Source: NZ13-RE01 sp964612975 (GTDB lineage: Bacteria; Dictyoglomota; Dictyoglomia; Dictyoglomales; Dictyoglomaceae). Taken from it: 64,000 nt of DNA. The position numbers and the translations under genes are program-made. Position 1 is the stretch's first letter. Each line of letters starts with the position of its first letter. Below are positions 17,203 to 26,314 of this stretch, piece after piece. The notes under the pieces were generated by a model that saw only the letters and a list, made by a program, of their open reading frames with translations, searched no databases and was not told the DNA's origin. The DNA lies in assembly GCA_964612975.1 (NCBI GenBank), contig CAZTGC010000005.1:62001-126000 (forward strand), read 5' to 3'.

Positions 17203-18630
17203 ATGAGAAATTTATTTTTACTTTTTTTATCAATAATATTATATATCCTTTCCTTTCCCCCTTTTAATCTTTCCTTTTTTATTTTTCTTACCTTAATTCC
17301 ATTATTTATCCTCGTTTCCAAAGTTTCCTCTAAGGAATCCTTTATTTATGGATTTTTATATGGATTTGGTTTTTATGGAATTAATTTTTATTGGCTTCCT
17401 AATCTTTTAAAACATTTTGTTCCCTTTATTTTTGGAGTATTTGTGTCCCTTCTTTTAGTATCCTATCTTTCTTTATATACTGGAATATTCCTATGGGGGA
17501 TAAAAAAGAAGTTTCATTCTCTTCTTTTTCCTTCTTTTTTCTGGTGCTTCTTAGAGTTTATGAGAAGTATTGGTCCCCTATCCTTTAATTGGGGAACCTT
17601 AGGGGAGCCCTTGGTAAATATTTATCCTTTATTACAATGGAGTAGTGTATTTGGGAGTTTAGGATTAAGCTTTATAGTTGTCCTGATAAACAATATTCTT
17701 TTTAAATTTAAGAATTTCCCTTTAAAAAATAAATTTTATAGTGTAATATTTATTCTATTTTTGTTCTTTGTAGGGCATAAGATGGGTTTACCCTTAGAAA
17801 AACCTCTTTTTATTCTCAAAATTGGAGCAGTTCAAGGAAATTATGATAGTTTTTCCAAGGTATATTTAAAAGATATTAAGGATCAATTAAAAATTCATAA
17901 AGATCTCACCCTCTCTCTTCCCGATGATTTATATCTGATAATCTGGCCTGAAAGTGTTCTTTTTTGTGCTTTAAATGTTTTTCCAGAATATATCGAAGAA
18001 CTTAGAGATTTAGCAAGAAGAAAGGGATCCTTCTTAATCCTAGGGGCATTAAAAATGGAAAAACAGAATTTATATAATTCTGCATATCTCTTTTCCCCCT
18101 TTGATAAGGAGTATAAGACCTATAGTAAAGTTCAATTAGTTCCCTTTGTAGAGGAGCTTCCTTTTTCTTTTCTATTCCCTTCCTTTATAAAAAATCTTGT
18201 GGGAAATTATACTAAAGGAGAAGGATTTTTTCCTTTTAAGACTCCATTAATAAATATTGGAACCTTAATATGCTTTGAATCTTTATTTTCCTACACTGCA
18301 AGGGAACATATGAGAAAAGGGGTAGATATTTTAGTGGTTATAACCAATGATGGATGGTTTCAAGGAACTCCTGCAGTCTGGCAACATAGAAATCTTTCTT
18401 TAATTAGGGCTGTGGAAAATAGAATTCCCTTAATACAAGTAGCAAATACTGGAATAACCTTTTTTGTGAATCCTTATGGTAAAATAATAAAGGAGAGTAA
18501 AGAAGGAGAGAGAAAAGTGTATTATTGCGATGTGCCAATTAGCAAAAATTCTTTCTCTTTATATAGATTATGGGGAGACCTATTCATGTTCGTATTTTTT
18601 ATTATATACCTTATTTATAAGATAAAATGA
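17203..18630 (+). CDS. lnt: Apolipoprotein N-acyltransferase
   Basis: 475 residues. The N-terminal ~200 residues are membrane helices (SFPPFNLSFFIFLTLIPLF, GFYGINFYWL, FNWGTLGEPL), and a nitrilase-type catalytic domain follows (about 215-445). The catalytic triad motifs are visible: Glu in LIIWPESV, Lys in YSKVQLVPFVEELPF and Cys in TLICFESLF; NDGWFQGTPAVWQHRNL is also typical. It transfers an acyl chain to the N-terminal cysteine of lipoproteins, a step usual in diderms. The start lies one base after the lipoprotein stop, and the end overlaps lptC by 4 bp. Confidence 0.93.
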   Translation: MRNLFLLFLSIILYILSFPPFNLSFFIFLTLIPLFILVSKVSSKESFIYGFLYGFGFYGINFYWLPNLLKHFVPFIFGVFVSLLLVSYLSLYTGIFLWGIKKKFHSLLFPSFFWCFLEFMRSIGPLSFNWGTLGEPLVNIYPLLQWSSVFGSLGLSFIVVLINNILFKFKNFPLKNKFYSVIFILFLFFVGHKMGLPLEKPLFILKIGAVQGNYDSFSKVYLKDIKDQLKIHKDLTLSLPDDLYLIIWPESVLFCALNVFPEYIEELRDLARRKGSFLILGALKMEKQNLYNSAYLFSPFDKEYKTYSKVQLVPFVEELPFSFLFPSFIKNLVGNYTKGEGFFPFKTPLINIGTLICFESLFSYTAREHMRKGVDILVVITNDGWFQGTPAVWQHRNLSLIRAVENRIPLIQVANTGITFFVNPYGKIIKESKEGERKVYYCDVPISKNSFSLYRLWGDLFMFVFFIIYLIYKIK

Positions 18631-19181
18631 TGAGAGGAATGATTTCCTTAGGAATAGTTTTTTTAATCCTACTTATTGGATGGGGTTTAAGTTCTATATT
18701 ATCAAAACCTATTGAGATAAATATTCCTAAACCTCTATCCCATGAAGAGGTAGGAATTTTTGCAAAGGAAGTTTTTCTGAAGGGAAGAAAAGAGGGAGAT
18801 ACTTCTTGGGAGATTAGGGCAGATAATTTAGAAATTGATCTTCAGTATAAATATTTCAAATTTGAAGGGGAGACAGAAGGAAAGGTATATAGGGGGAAAA
18901 AGTTATCCATTGATATTAAAGGAGATTCCGCAGAACTTGATGTAGAGAAAGGAATCTTAGAGTTTCCTAAGGGTGTAGAATTTTCTACAGAAGATGGATA
19001 TAGAGGATATGCTCCTTATGCAATATGGGACATTAATTTAAAGGAATTTTTTTGTTCTAAAGGAAGGATAAAATTTGAGAAGATAGGAGAGTTTAAGGCA
19101 GAGGCGGATTTTTTCAGGTTTTCTACAAAGGAAGGATTTGCTACCTTTGAAGGTAATGTAATAATAGAAACAGGAATTTGA
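18627..19181 (+). CDS. lptC: LptC-like LPS/lipid export protein
   Basis: 184 residues with one N-terminal membrane anchor (MISLGIVFLILLIGWGLS) followed by a repetitive beta-strand domain (SWEIRADNLEIDLQYKYFKF, then GDSAELDVEKGILEFPKGVE) of the OstA/LptC beta-jellyroll type. LptC links the inner-membrane LptBFG extractor to the periplasmic LptA bridge. Sequence conservation is weak, as is usual for LptC. The assignment rests on the fold pattern and on the position directly before LptA, LptF/G and LptD genes. Confidence 0.75.
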   Translation: MMRGMISLGIVFLILLIGWGLSSILSKPIEINIPKPLSHEEVGIFAKEVFLKGRKEGDTSWEIRADNLEIDLQYKYFKFEGETEGKVYRGKKLSIDIKGDSAELDVEKGILEFPKGVEFSTEDGYRGYAPYAIWDINLKEFFCSKGRIKFEKIGEFKAEADFFRFSTKEGFATFEGNVIIETGI

Positions 19182-19193
19182 AGGAGGAGAAAT

Positions 19194-19856
19194 ATGAAAA
19201 GAAAGGTTTTGATCCTAATTTTTGTTCTTTTATTATTAAATTGTATTTTCCCTCAAACTACAACACCCACAAAGACACCTGTTCAGATAAAGGCTCAGAA
19301 GGTTTCCTACGATTGGGGAAAGAGGATGTCTAGGGCAGAAGGGAATGTGATAGTTACCTATAAGCCAGGAAAAGAAGATGAGACAAGAATCTATGCTCCT
19401 ATTGTGTTCTATAATCAAGATGCAAGTTTAGTAGAGGTTCAAGGAAAAGTGACCATTACCCGAAGGGACCTAGACATTACAGGTGAGGATTTAAAGGCAG
19501 ATTTGAAAAAAGAAGAGGTAGATTTAAAGAAAAATGTGGTTATTGTTATCCAGAGGAAGGTTGAGGGAGGAAAAACAGAAACTACTAGATTAACCTCCCA
19601 ATCATTGAAATATTCCTTAAAAACAAGCACTGGAACTCTTTCTGGTGGTGTGAATATAGATAGAGAGGATTTAAAGGCAAGATCAGATAGTGCATCAGTA
19701 AATACCGATAAAGAAATCTATCTTCTTGTTGGTAATGTATCTATGCTTGATAGTGATAAAAATGAGATTAAGTGTAAAAAATTAAATATTTACGTTAAAG
19801 AAAAGAGAGTAGAAGCAGAAGGAGATGTAGAATCTATTTTTTACATAACAGAATAA
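19194..19856 (+). CDS. lptA: LptA/OstA-like periplasmic lipid-transport protein
   Basis: 220 residues with a signal peptide (LILIFVLLLLNCIFPQ) and an OstA-type beta domain: PVQIKAQKVSYDWGKRMSRA, EGNVIVTYKPG, IYAPIVFYNQDASLVEVQGK and TGEDLKADLKKEEVDLKKNV. LptA forms the oligomeric bridge across the periplasm. An AGGAGG site precedes the ATG. The stop overlaps the permease start (TAATG arrangement). A cysteine in the signal sequence (LNCIF) could be a lipobox, but the consensus is poor. Confidence 0.8.
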   Translation: MKRKVLILIFVLLLLNCIFPQTTTPTKTPVQIKAQKVSYDWGKRMSRAEGNVIVTYKPGKEDETRIYAPIVFYNQDASLVEVQGKVTITRRDLDITGEDLKADLKKEEVDLKKNVVIVIQRKVEGGKTETTRLTSQSLKYSLKTSTGTLSGGVNIDREDLKARSDSASVNTDKEIYLLVGNVSMLDSDKNEIKCKKLNIYVKEKRVEAEGDVESIFYITE

Positions 19857-20935
19857 TGAGGTTATATCTTAAGTATATTGTTTCCGAAGTGATTGGTCCC
19901 TTTTTACTGGGAATATTAGGTTTTATCCTTGTAATGTTGATCCAAATTCTCTATGAATTTTCCAATCTTATTATTCTAAGGAAATTGAGTTTCCAAACAG
20001 TATTGAAACTTTTATATTATAAGACTCCTTCCCTATTGGTTTTTGTAATTCCTACGGCGCTTCTTTTTGCTATTATCTTTTCCTTCAGTCGTTTAATTAG
20101 AGATGGGGAGCTTTTTGCTCTAAGGAGTAATGGAGTTCCTTTCATAAAATTAACTTTACCTATATTTTTCTTCTCAATTTTTTTATCTATTATTCTTTGG
20201 ATCCTTAACTATTCTTTAATCCCCAATTCAAATTATAAAGCAAATCAAATTATTCAAAGATACTTCTTTCTAAATTCCCTTCCCATAAAGGGAGAAAATG
20301 TATTTTTTCATGATGAGCAATCAAGATATTATTATGTAAAAAAAATAAAAGAAAATAATACTATGGAAGATGTTATGATTTACGACCTTTCCTTAGGGGA
20401 GAAATTTCCTATGCTTCTTACTGCAAAAACTGCAATTTGGAGTGAAGAGAGTTTGCTTCTTATTGATGGAGTGGTCCACAAATTAGGTAAGGATTATTTT
20501 GTAATGTGGGGGGCAAAATTTAAGACCTTTAAAATAAATCTCCCAAGGGAATTCATGTATGTATTTCAGAGGGAAAAAACTCCTCAAGAAATGACCACTT
20601 ATGAACTCTGGAACAGAACTAAGGTGTTTAAAAGGGCAGGAATTTCTACAAGAATTTTGGATGTAGAGAATAATTTGAGAATTGCCCAAACTATTGCTAT
20701 ACCAACTTTTACTCTTCTTGCCTTTGCTGTTATCCTTATAACGGGTAAAGGGGGAAAGCTTTGGGGAACTGCCTTTAGTATCATAATTGCCTTCTTATAT
20801 TATGGATTCACTATTATTGTTCGATCCCTTGGTGAATATGCGATATTTCCTCCTTTTCTTTCTGCTTGGCTTCCCAATATAGCCTTTGGAGGGATTAGTT
20901 TAGGGGTATTCCTATGGAAAATAAGAAAATGGTAA
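19856..20935 (+). CDS. lptF: LptF/LptG family permease (YjgP/YjgQ)
   Basis: 359 residues. Helices at the N-terminus (LGILGFILVMLIQILYEF, LVFVIPTALLFAIIFSFSRL) carry the family motif RDGELFALRSNGV just after. A periplasmic domain of about 150 residues follows, then the C-terminal helices (IAIPTFTLLAFAVILITG, GTAFSIIIAFLYYGFTIIVR). Two such subunits plus LptB extract lipids from the inner membrane. Only one is encoded here, so it may be a homodimer or have its partner elsewhere. No LptB ATPase is in the window. Confidence 0.88.
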   Translation: MRLYLKYIVSEVIGPFLLGILGFILVMLIQILYEFSNLIILRKLSFQTVLKLLYYKTPSLLVFVIPTALLFAIIFSFSRLIRDGELFALRSNGVPFIKLTLPIFFFSIFLSIILWILNYSLIPNSNYKANQIIQRYFFLNSLPIKGENVFFHDEQSRYYYVKKIKENNTMEDVMIYDLSLGEKFPMLLTAKTAIWSEESLLLIDGVVHKLGKDYFVMWGAKFKTFKINLPREFMYVFQREKTPQEMTTYELWNRTKVFKRAGISTRILDVENNLRIAQTIAIPTFTLLAFAVILITGKGGKLWGTAFSIIIAFLYYGFTIIVRSLGEYAIFPPFLSAWLPNIAFGGISLGVFLWKIRKW

Positions 20936-23031
20936 GAGTCTTTATAATTTTTCTCCTTTTAATATTTTCTATTAAAAATATCACCTTTGCAGAAGGTTCT
21001 CCCTGGACATTAAAGGCAGAAAAAATCGAATTTTTCTGGGAAACGCAAACCTTTAATGCTCAGGGGAGGGTGGAGATTAAAGGTAAAGATATTTTCATGG
21101 CTGCTGATAAGGTTGAAGGTAATATTAAAGAGGGAATAATTAGAGCAGTAGGAAATGTGAAGTTTAGAGATCCAAGGGGAGAATTTACTGCCCATGAGAT
21201 AAAATATTCTTTTAAAAATGAATTTGCAAAGCTAATTCAGGTTGTCGCAACATATACCACACCAGAGGTGAAAGGGAATCTGTATTTTTCAGGAGAAGAA
21301 TTGGAATGGAGAAGGGACAAAATGTTGATTGATAATGGTAAAATTACCACTTGTGAAATGGAAAATCCTCATTATTATTTTTCTGCATCAAAAATTACAT
21401 ATATTTCCGATGAGATGATAATTCTTGATGGAGTATCATTGAAGTTTACATTCCTTCCCTTTTCCATTCCCCTATTTAGATATGTTATCTCTTTAAAGAA
21501 AGAACCTGTCCCCTTTCCTCAAATAGGATTTGATAGACAAAGTATATTTTTCTCTTATCCCTTATCCTATTCCCTTTTTGGTCAATTGGGACTTATAAGT
21601 TTCTTAATTAAACATAATTTATCAACACATGAAAATTCTTATATTATTGATCTTTCTCAAAACTATACCTTTAGGAATATAAAAGGAAATATAAAATTTA
21701 CCATAAGTGGATATATCGAAAATTTAGAGAATCCAGATCTTCTTTTCTCTTGGACCCATGATCAAAGAATAAGAGATTCATTAACCATCAATAATACTCT
21801 TTACTTAGATTTTAAAACTGATTATAATCTCTACACTATTCAGGATATTTTAAAACTCACATTTACTTATGGATTGAATAAAACTTTTCTTCAACTTTTT
21901 TATAAAGAAGATAAAAATTCCAAAAGATTCTCCTCTAATCTGAATCTTTCCCAGGGAATTGATAAGAATAATTCTTTTATATTTAATCTAAGATATAAGG
22001 ATTCTACTTTTTTAAACAGAAGAACCTATGAGATATATGAAGAAGGGAAACTTATTCATAAAGGTAAAAATTATACAATATCTATATATGGAAATTATAG
22101 AATTTCAGATCCAGAGAATCTACAGCTTTTGAAAATTCCTGAAATAAGCTTTAGTGGAACCTATTCCCTTTTAAATCTTCCCCTTAAAATAGACGGAATT
22201 TTAGGATACTACCATGAACCAAGTTCGTATATGAAGGCTTTAAAACTTGGTTTAGGTATTTCAGTTCCTTATTCTCTTAGGATTTCTAATTTCAATCTGA
22301 GTTCCAATTTAGGGTATAAACAAGATTTTTATGAGACAGGAGATGCAAGGTATTTTATATATGGAAATTTCTCCTTAAGATTTAGCCCCTTTAGCCTTCT
22401 TTCCCTTTCTGCCTCTTATAACTTTCAATTCTTAGGTAGAGATATAATTTCGGGAGATTCTGGAAATACGCCCTTTTATTTTGATTATCAAGGAGAGACC
22501 AATTTGTTAAGTGGAAGTTTAATCTTAGGAAATCCTAATTTTAATATTACCCTCTCTGATTCCTATAATTTCCTTTTAAATTCCTTAACTCCTTTAAATA
22601 TTAAAGGAAAAGTTGATTATAAAAAATTGTTTGTGATGGAAGTAACTACAAGTTATAATTGGAATTTCCAAAAATTTTCTTCAATTTTGCTTCAGTCAAC
22701 TATAAATTATCCTCTTTTTTCTCTAAGGTTAGGAGCCCTTCTCAATCCATATTTAGATAATCCATTACAAAGATTAGATTATAAGTTGGGTTTTGATATT
22801 AAAGGAGATTGGCGTATTGCAGGAAAAATAACTTTATGGGGAACATACCCCTCAATTTCTTTTTATCCCATAATCTCCTTAGATAAGGATCTGCATTGCT
22901 TCTTAGGAAAATTTACTTGGAATCCCAATAATGGAAATATTCAATTTGAGGTTTCCCTTAAAGCAATTCCAACGAAAAAAATTGGTGGAGAGATTGGACC
23001 CTCTGGATTCTCTCTTCTTCCAAACTTTTAG
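20914..23031 (+). CDS. lptD: LptD/OstA-like outer-membrane barrel protein
   Basis: 705 residues. A signal peptide (IIFLLLIFSIKNITFAEG) is followed by an OstA/LptA-like domain (about 30-150: WTLKAEKIEFFWETQTFNAQ, VEGNIKEGIIRAVGNVKF) and then a long beta-rich region of alternating hydrophobic and polar residues to the end, consistent with the LptD barrel. The segment CEMENPHYYFSASKITYI matches the start of the OstA_C/LptD region. It overlaps the permease gene by 22 bp; a second ATG at 20929 is an alternative start. It would insert the exported lipid into the outer leaflet. Confidence 0.82.
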   Translation: MENKKMVRVFIIFLLLIFSIKNITFAEGSPWTLKAEKIEFFWETQTFNAQGRVEIKGKDIFMAADKVEGNIKEGIIRAVGNVKFRDPRGEFTAHEIKYSFKNEFAKLIQVVATYTTPEVKGNLYFSGEELEWRRDKMLIDNGKITTCEMENPHYYFSASKITYISDEMIILDGVSLKFTFLPFSIPLFRYVISLKKEPVPFPQIGFDRQSIFFSYPLSYSLFGQLGLISFLIKHNLSTHENSYIIDLSQNYTFRNIKGNIKFTISGYIENLENPDLLFSWTHDQRIRDSLTINNTLYLDFKTDYNLYTIQDILKLTFTYGLNKTFLQLFYKEDKNSKRFSSNLNLSQGIDKNNSFIFNLRYKDSTFLNRRTYEIYEEGKLIHKGKNYTISIYGNYRISDPENLQLLKIPEISFSGTYSLLNLPLKIDGILGYYHEPSSYMKALKLGLGISVPYSLRISNFNLSSNLGYKQDFYETGDARYFIYGNFSLRFSPFSLLSLSASYNFQFLGRDIISGDSGNTPFYFDYQGETNLLSGSLILGNPNFNITLSDSYNFLLNSLTPLNIKGKVDYKKLFVMEVTTSYNWNFQKFSSILLQSTINYPLFSLRLGALLNPYLDNPLQRLDYKLGFDIKGDWRIAGKITLWGTYPSISFYPIISLDKDLHCFLGKFTWNPNNGNIQFEVSLKAIPTKKIGGEIGPSGFSLLPNF

Positions 23032-23050
23032 CATAAGATCCTGAGATTTC

Positions 23051-23059
23051 TGGTATAAT
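23051..23059 (+). promoter_or_regulatory. Extended -10 promoter before rubredoxin
   Basis: TGGTATAAT (23051-23059) is an extended -10; the rubredoxin ATG is at 23097 behind AAGGAGG, so this mRNA has a leader of about 30 nt. Confidence 0.55.
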
Positions 23060-23096
23060 TTTATTAAGAATAATTCTTAAAAGAAGGAGGTTTATA

Positions 23097-23255
23097 ATGC
23101 AAAAGTATAGATGTCTTGTATGTGGATATGTTTATGACCCCTCTAAAGGAGATCCCGAAAATGATATTCCCCCTGAAACTCCCTTTGAGGAACTTCCTGA
23201 GGAATGGGTTTGTCCCCTTTGTGGTGCAGAAAAGGATATGTTTAGACCTATATAG
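23097..23255 (+). CDS. rd: Rubredoxin
   Basis: 52 residues: YRCLVCGYVYDPSKGDP near the N-terminus and EWVCPLCGAEKDMF near the C-terminus give the two CxxC pairs that bind a single iron. Length and spacing are those of a classical rubredoxin. It is a cytoplasmic one-electron carrier, here almost certainly reduced by the flavoprotein encoded 4 bp downstream and used by the rubrerythrin or ferritin-like proteins of this window (53299-54269) to remove peroxide. AAGGAGG ribosome site. Confidence 0.95.
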   Translation: MQKYRCLVCGYVYDPSKGDPENDIPPETPFEELPEEWVCPLCGAEKDMFRPI

Positions 23256-23259
23256 AGAT

Positions 23260-24447
23260 ATGTATCTAATAATTGGTAATGGTATATCGGGAATAAATAC
23301 CGCAGAAATAATAAGGGAAAAAGATAAGGAAACTCCAATTTTAATAATTACAGAAGAAGATTTTCCCTATTACTCAAGACCTCAGATAATTGAGTTTTTA
23401 GCAGGAAATGTAAAAGAAGAAGATCTCCCCTTTTATTCTGAGAGCTGGTATAGAGAAAATAAGATAAAAGTATCATATGGGGAAAGGGCCATAAAAATTA
23501 ATGGAGAAAAGAAGATTTTGGAAACAGATAAAGAAAGTTACAAATTTGATAAACTTTTAATTGCTACTGGTGCTATTCCCTTTAAACCTTCCTTAGATAA
23601 TATAAATGTAGATGGAATATTTACTTTAAGAAATTTAAATGATGCAAAGAATATAATATCCTTTATAAAAAATAAAGAAAGGGCAATTATTTTAGGGTGT
23701 GGACTATTGGGATTAGAAATTGGAAGATCTCTTTTCCAAAGGGGCTTAAAGGTTATTGGTTTGGAGTTTTTTCCAAGATTAATTCCAAGACAGTTAGATG
23801 AAGAGGGAGCAAGGATCTTAAAAAGAAAAATAGAAGAAAGATTTAATTTTGAATTTTATTTGGGAGTTAGAGTCCAAAAGATCATATCTTATAACGGAAG
23901 ATTTGAGGGAATTGAATTAGAGGATGGAAGGAGAATATATGGAGATTTACTTATATTTTCTACTGGTATTGTTCCCAATATCGATTTAGCAAAAAACTCT
24001 AATATTTTAGTAAATAATGGAATAATAGTAAATGAATATATGGAAACTAATTTAAAAGACATTTATTCCTGTGGAGATTGTGTTGAATTTGAAGGAAGAA
24101 TATATGGAATTATACCAGCATCTTTAGAGCAATCCTATGTGGCAGGGAAAAATATCATAGGGGAGAAAATTAAATACCATGGGACTATTCCCTCTAATAC
24201 ACTAAAGGTAACAGGAATTTCTCTTACATCTATAGGAGGAATTGATCCTCCAAAAAATGAGGGATTTGAGGTTATAATAAAAAAGAATGAGGATAAAGGG
24301 TTTTATAGAAAGTTGGTATTAAAGGGAAATATTATTGTAGGAGCAATTCTTTTAGGAGATAAAAGGGCATATGTTAATAAGATTCAAAATCTTATTAAGT
24401 CAAAGAAAATTATTGAGGAGAGGGAAGGATTGATAGATGAGGAGTAA
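23260..24447 (+). CDS. NAD(P)H:rubredoxin oxidoreductase-like flavoprotein
   Basis: 395 residues. The FAD Rossmann start is MYLIIGNGISGINTAEIIRE, followed by FPYYSRPQIIEFLAG, the ATG motif LLIATGAIPFKP, a NAD(P) motif LGCGLLGLEIGRSL and IYSCGDCVEF. This is the pattern of NADH:rubredoxin and nitrite-reductase-type reductases. The start at 23260 is chosen because a longer open frame reaches back through the rubredoxin gene and has no homology there. The tight link to rubredoxin makes rubredoxin the probable acceptor. Confidence 0.88.
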   Translation: MYLIIGNGISGINTAEIIREKDKETPILIITEEDFPYYSRPQIIEFLAGNVKEEDLPFYSESWYRENKIKVSYGERAIKINGEKKILETDKESYKFDKLLIATGAIPFKPSLDNINVDGIFTLRNLNDAKNIISFIKNKERAIILGCGLLGLEIGRSLFQRGLKVIGLEFFPRLIPRQLDEEGARILKRKIEERFNFEFYLGVRVQKIISYNGRFEGIELEDGRRIYGDLLIFSTGIVPNIDLAKNSNILVNNGIIVNEYMETNLKDIYSCGDCVEFEGRIYGIIPASLEQSYVAGKNIIGEKIKYHGTIPSNTLKVTGISLTSIGGIDPPKNEGFEVIIKKNEDKGFYRKLVLKGNIIVGAILLGDKRAYVNKIQNLIKSKKIIEEREGLIDEE

Positions 24448-25348
24448 AATCTTTCTCTTAATTATTTTTATTCTTTTTATTCTTCCGGTTTTTTCTTTGG
24501 ATTTTAAAAAGTTTGAAGATAAGATTAAAAATATTCCTGATAATGTTTTTTATTATAAAGCATTGGATGGGAAAAAATTAGCTTATAGAGTTTTATCACC
24601 AGATAAACCAGAGGCAGTATTAATATTTGTTCATGGAATTGTGGGATATGGGAAATATTATCTTCCCTTTGCCCAAGAATTATCAAATTATGGAATAAAG
24701 GTATATCTTCCTGATTTAAGGGGGCATGGAAATTCTGAAGGAAAGAGGGGAGATGTTCCTGATTCCATGACCTTGGTTTATGATTTAGGTATCTTCTATC
24801 AATTAGTCTTGAAAGAAAATCCCCTTACTCCAGTGTATTTAGGGGGACATAGTATGGGTGCAGCCTTAACTTTGAAATATGTAAAGGAATTAACACTGTA
24901 TCCATCAGGACTAATCTTAATTGCAGGGGGTTTGCCTGTAGAGAGAATCTCTTCAAAAAGTGAGAGTTTATTAAAACAAAATATTATTTCAATGGTTCTT
25001 CGATTTCTTGCTCCTATATTTCCCAATTTTAGGATCATTTCTTGGGATCTTCCCAAGGAATTAAAGGATCCCTTATTAGTTACCAATTACTCCTTTGCTT
25101 TTTTTAATGCAGCATTTCCTTCTAATATAAAAATAATCTGGGAGAAAATGAATCTTCCTGTGCTTGTTATTGTTGGGGATAGGGACGAGTTTTATGAAAA
25201 GCAGGATGTAGAAAGAATTTTTAATACATATAAAAGAGAAGATAGATCTTTTGCTATTTTGGAAGATACAGATCATCTTGATGTTTTAGAAAAAAGTATA
25301 AAATATATAGTAGAATGGATAATAGGAGGAGAAAATGGAAGGTTTTGA
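24437..25348 (+). CDS. Secreted alpha/beta hydrolase (monoacylglycerol lipase/lysophospholipase-like)
   Basis: 303 residues with a signal peptide (IFLLIIFILFILPVFS). The alpha/beta-hydrolase motifs are clear: LIFVHGIVGYGKYYLPFA (oxyanion), PDLRGHGNSEGKRGDV, the nucleophile elbow GGHSMGAALTL (Ser), VIVGDRDEFYEK (Asp) and LEDTDHLDVLEKS (His). It resembles monoglyceride lipases. It overlaps the reductase gene by 11 bp and the protease gene by 14 bp. The substrate is unknown; export suggests a role on lipids or outside esters. Confidence 0.85.
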   Translation: MRSKIFLLIIFILFILPVFSLDFKKFEDKIKNIPDNVFYYKALDGKKLAYRVLSPDKPEAVLIFVHGIVGYGKYYLPFAQELSNYGIKVYLPDLRGHGNSEGKRGDVPDSMTLVYDLGIFYQLVLKENPLTPVYLGGHSMGAALTLKYVKELTLYPSGLILIAGGLPVERISSKSESLLKQNIISMVLRFLAPIFPNFRIISWDLPKELKDPLLVTNYSFAFFNAAFPSNIKIIWEKMNLPVLVIVGDRDEFYEKQDVERIFNTYKREDRSFAILEDTDHLDVLEKSIKYIVEWIIGGENGRF

Positions 25349-26294
25349 AAGGATATTAGAAGCATATTCTCAAGCTATCGTAAAAGTAATAGGAAAGGTA
25401 AGTCCTGCAGTAGTAAATATAGATATCAGTCAAGCGGTTGGTTTTTCCTTTTTTACAGGATTTCAGGAGGTAAAAGGGGTAGCATCGGGATTTATATTTA
25501 CCCCTGATGGCTATATTCTTACCAATAGTCATGTAACCCATCAGGCTAATAAACTAACAGTAACCTTAGCAGATAGAAGACAATTTATAGCAGAGATGGT
25601 AGGGGAGGATCCTCAAACAGATCTTGCAATTATAAGAATTCCTGAGAGAAATTTGCCTATACTTGAATTTGGGGATTCTGATAAGCTGAAGGTGGGACAA
25701 CCTGTTATGGCAATAGGAAATCCCTTGGGATTTGGACATAGTGTAACCAGTGGTGTTGTAAGTGCCTTAGGAAGATCCCTAAGAAGTTTTAGTGGACATT
25801 TGATGGACAATATTATTCAGACCGATGCCCCTTTAAATCCAGGAAGTTCTGGAGGACCATTGGTAGATATATATGGAAAGGCTATAGGAGTTAATACTGC
25901 TATAATTCAAGGGGCTCAAGGCATATGTTTTTCAATACCTATAAATACTGCGAAGTGGGTGGCAGGTCTTCTAATAAAGGATGGAAGAGTAAGAAGAAGT
26001 TATCTTGGAATTATTGGACAAAGTGTTATACTACCCCAGAGAATTAAAGATATTTTATCCCTTCAGCAAGAAGGAGGAGTTTATATAATAAGGGTTGCTC
26101 CCTTCAGTCCTGCCAGTAAAGGAGGACTACAACCTCAGGATGTGGTGGTGGGGATTGAAGGAGAGTTTATCAATAATATTGATGATTTACATAGATTTCT
26201 TAGTAATACCCCTCCTGGAACAAAAGTATCCCTTAAAATTATAAGAGATAATAGGTTAATTAATCTTTCGATAATCTTAGGAGCTGAGGGATAA
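25335..26294 (+). CDS. HtrA/DegP-like trypsin-family protease with PDZ domain
   Basis: 319 residues. A trypsin-like domain (about 20-205) has His in ILTNSHVTHQ, Asp in DPQTDLAIIRI and Ser in NPGSSGGPLVD; a PDZ domain follows (about 215-315, GVYIIRVAPFSPASKGGLQ, DVVVGIEGEFINNIDDL). Unlike DegP it has no signal peptide or membrane anchor at the N-terminus (MEGFERILEAYSQAI...), so it may act in the cytoplasm. It is translationally coupled to the upstream hydrolase. Confidence 0.9.
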   Translation: MEGFERILEAYSQAIVKVIGKVSPAVVNIDISQAVGFSFFTGFQEVKGVASGFIFTPDGYILTNSHVTHQANKLTVTLADRRQFIAEMVGEDPQTDLAIIRIPERNLPILEFGDSDKLKVGQPVMAIGNPLGFGHSVTSGVVSALGRSLRSFSGHLMDNIIQTDAPLNPGSSGGPLVDIYGKAIGVNTAIIQGAQGICFSIPINTAKWVAGLLIKDGRVRRSYLGIIGQSVILPQRIKDILSLQQEGGVYIIRVAPFSPASKGGLQPQDVVVGIEGEFINNIDDLHRFLSNTPPGTKVSLKIIRDNRLINLSIILGAEG

Positions 26295-26314
26295 GTAGTA
26301 CTTGTTATTTTAAT

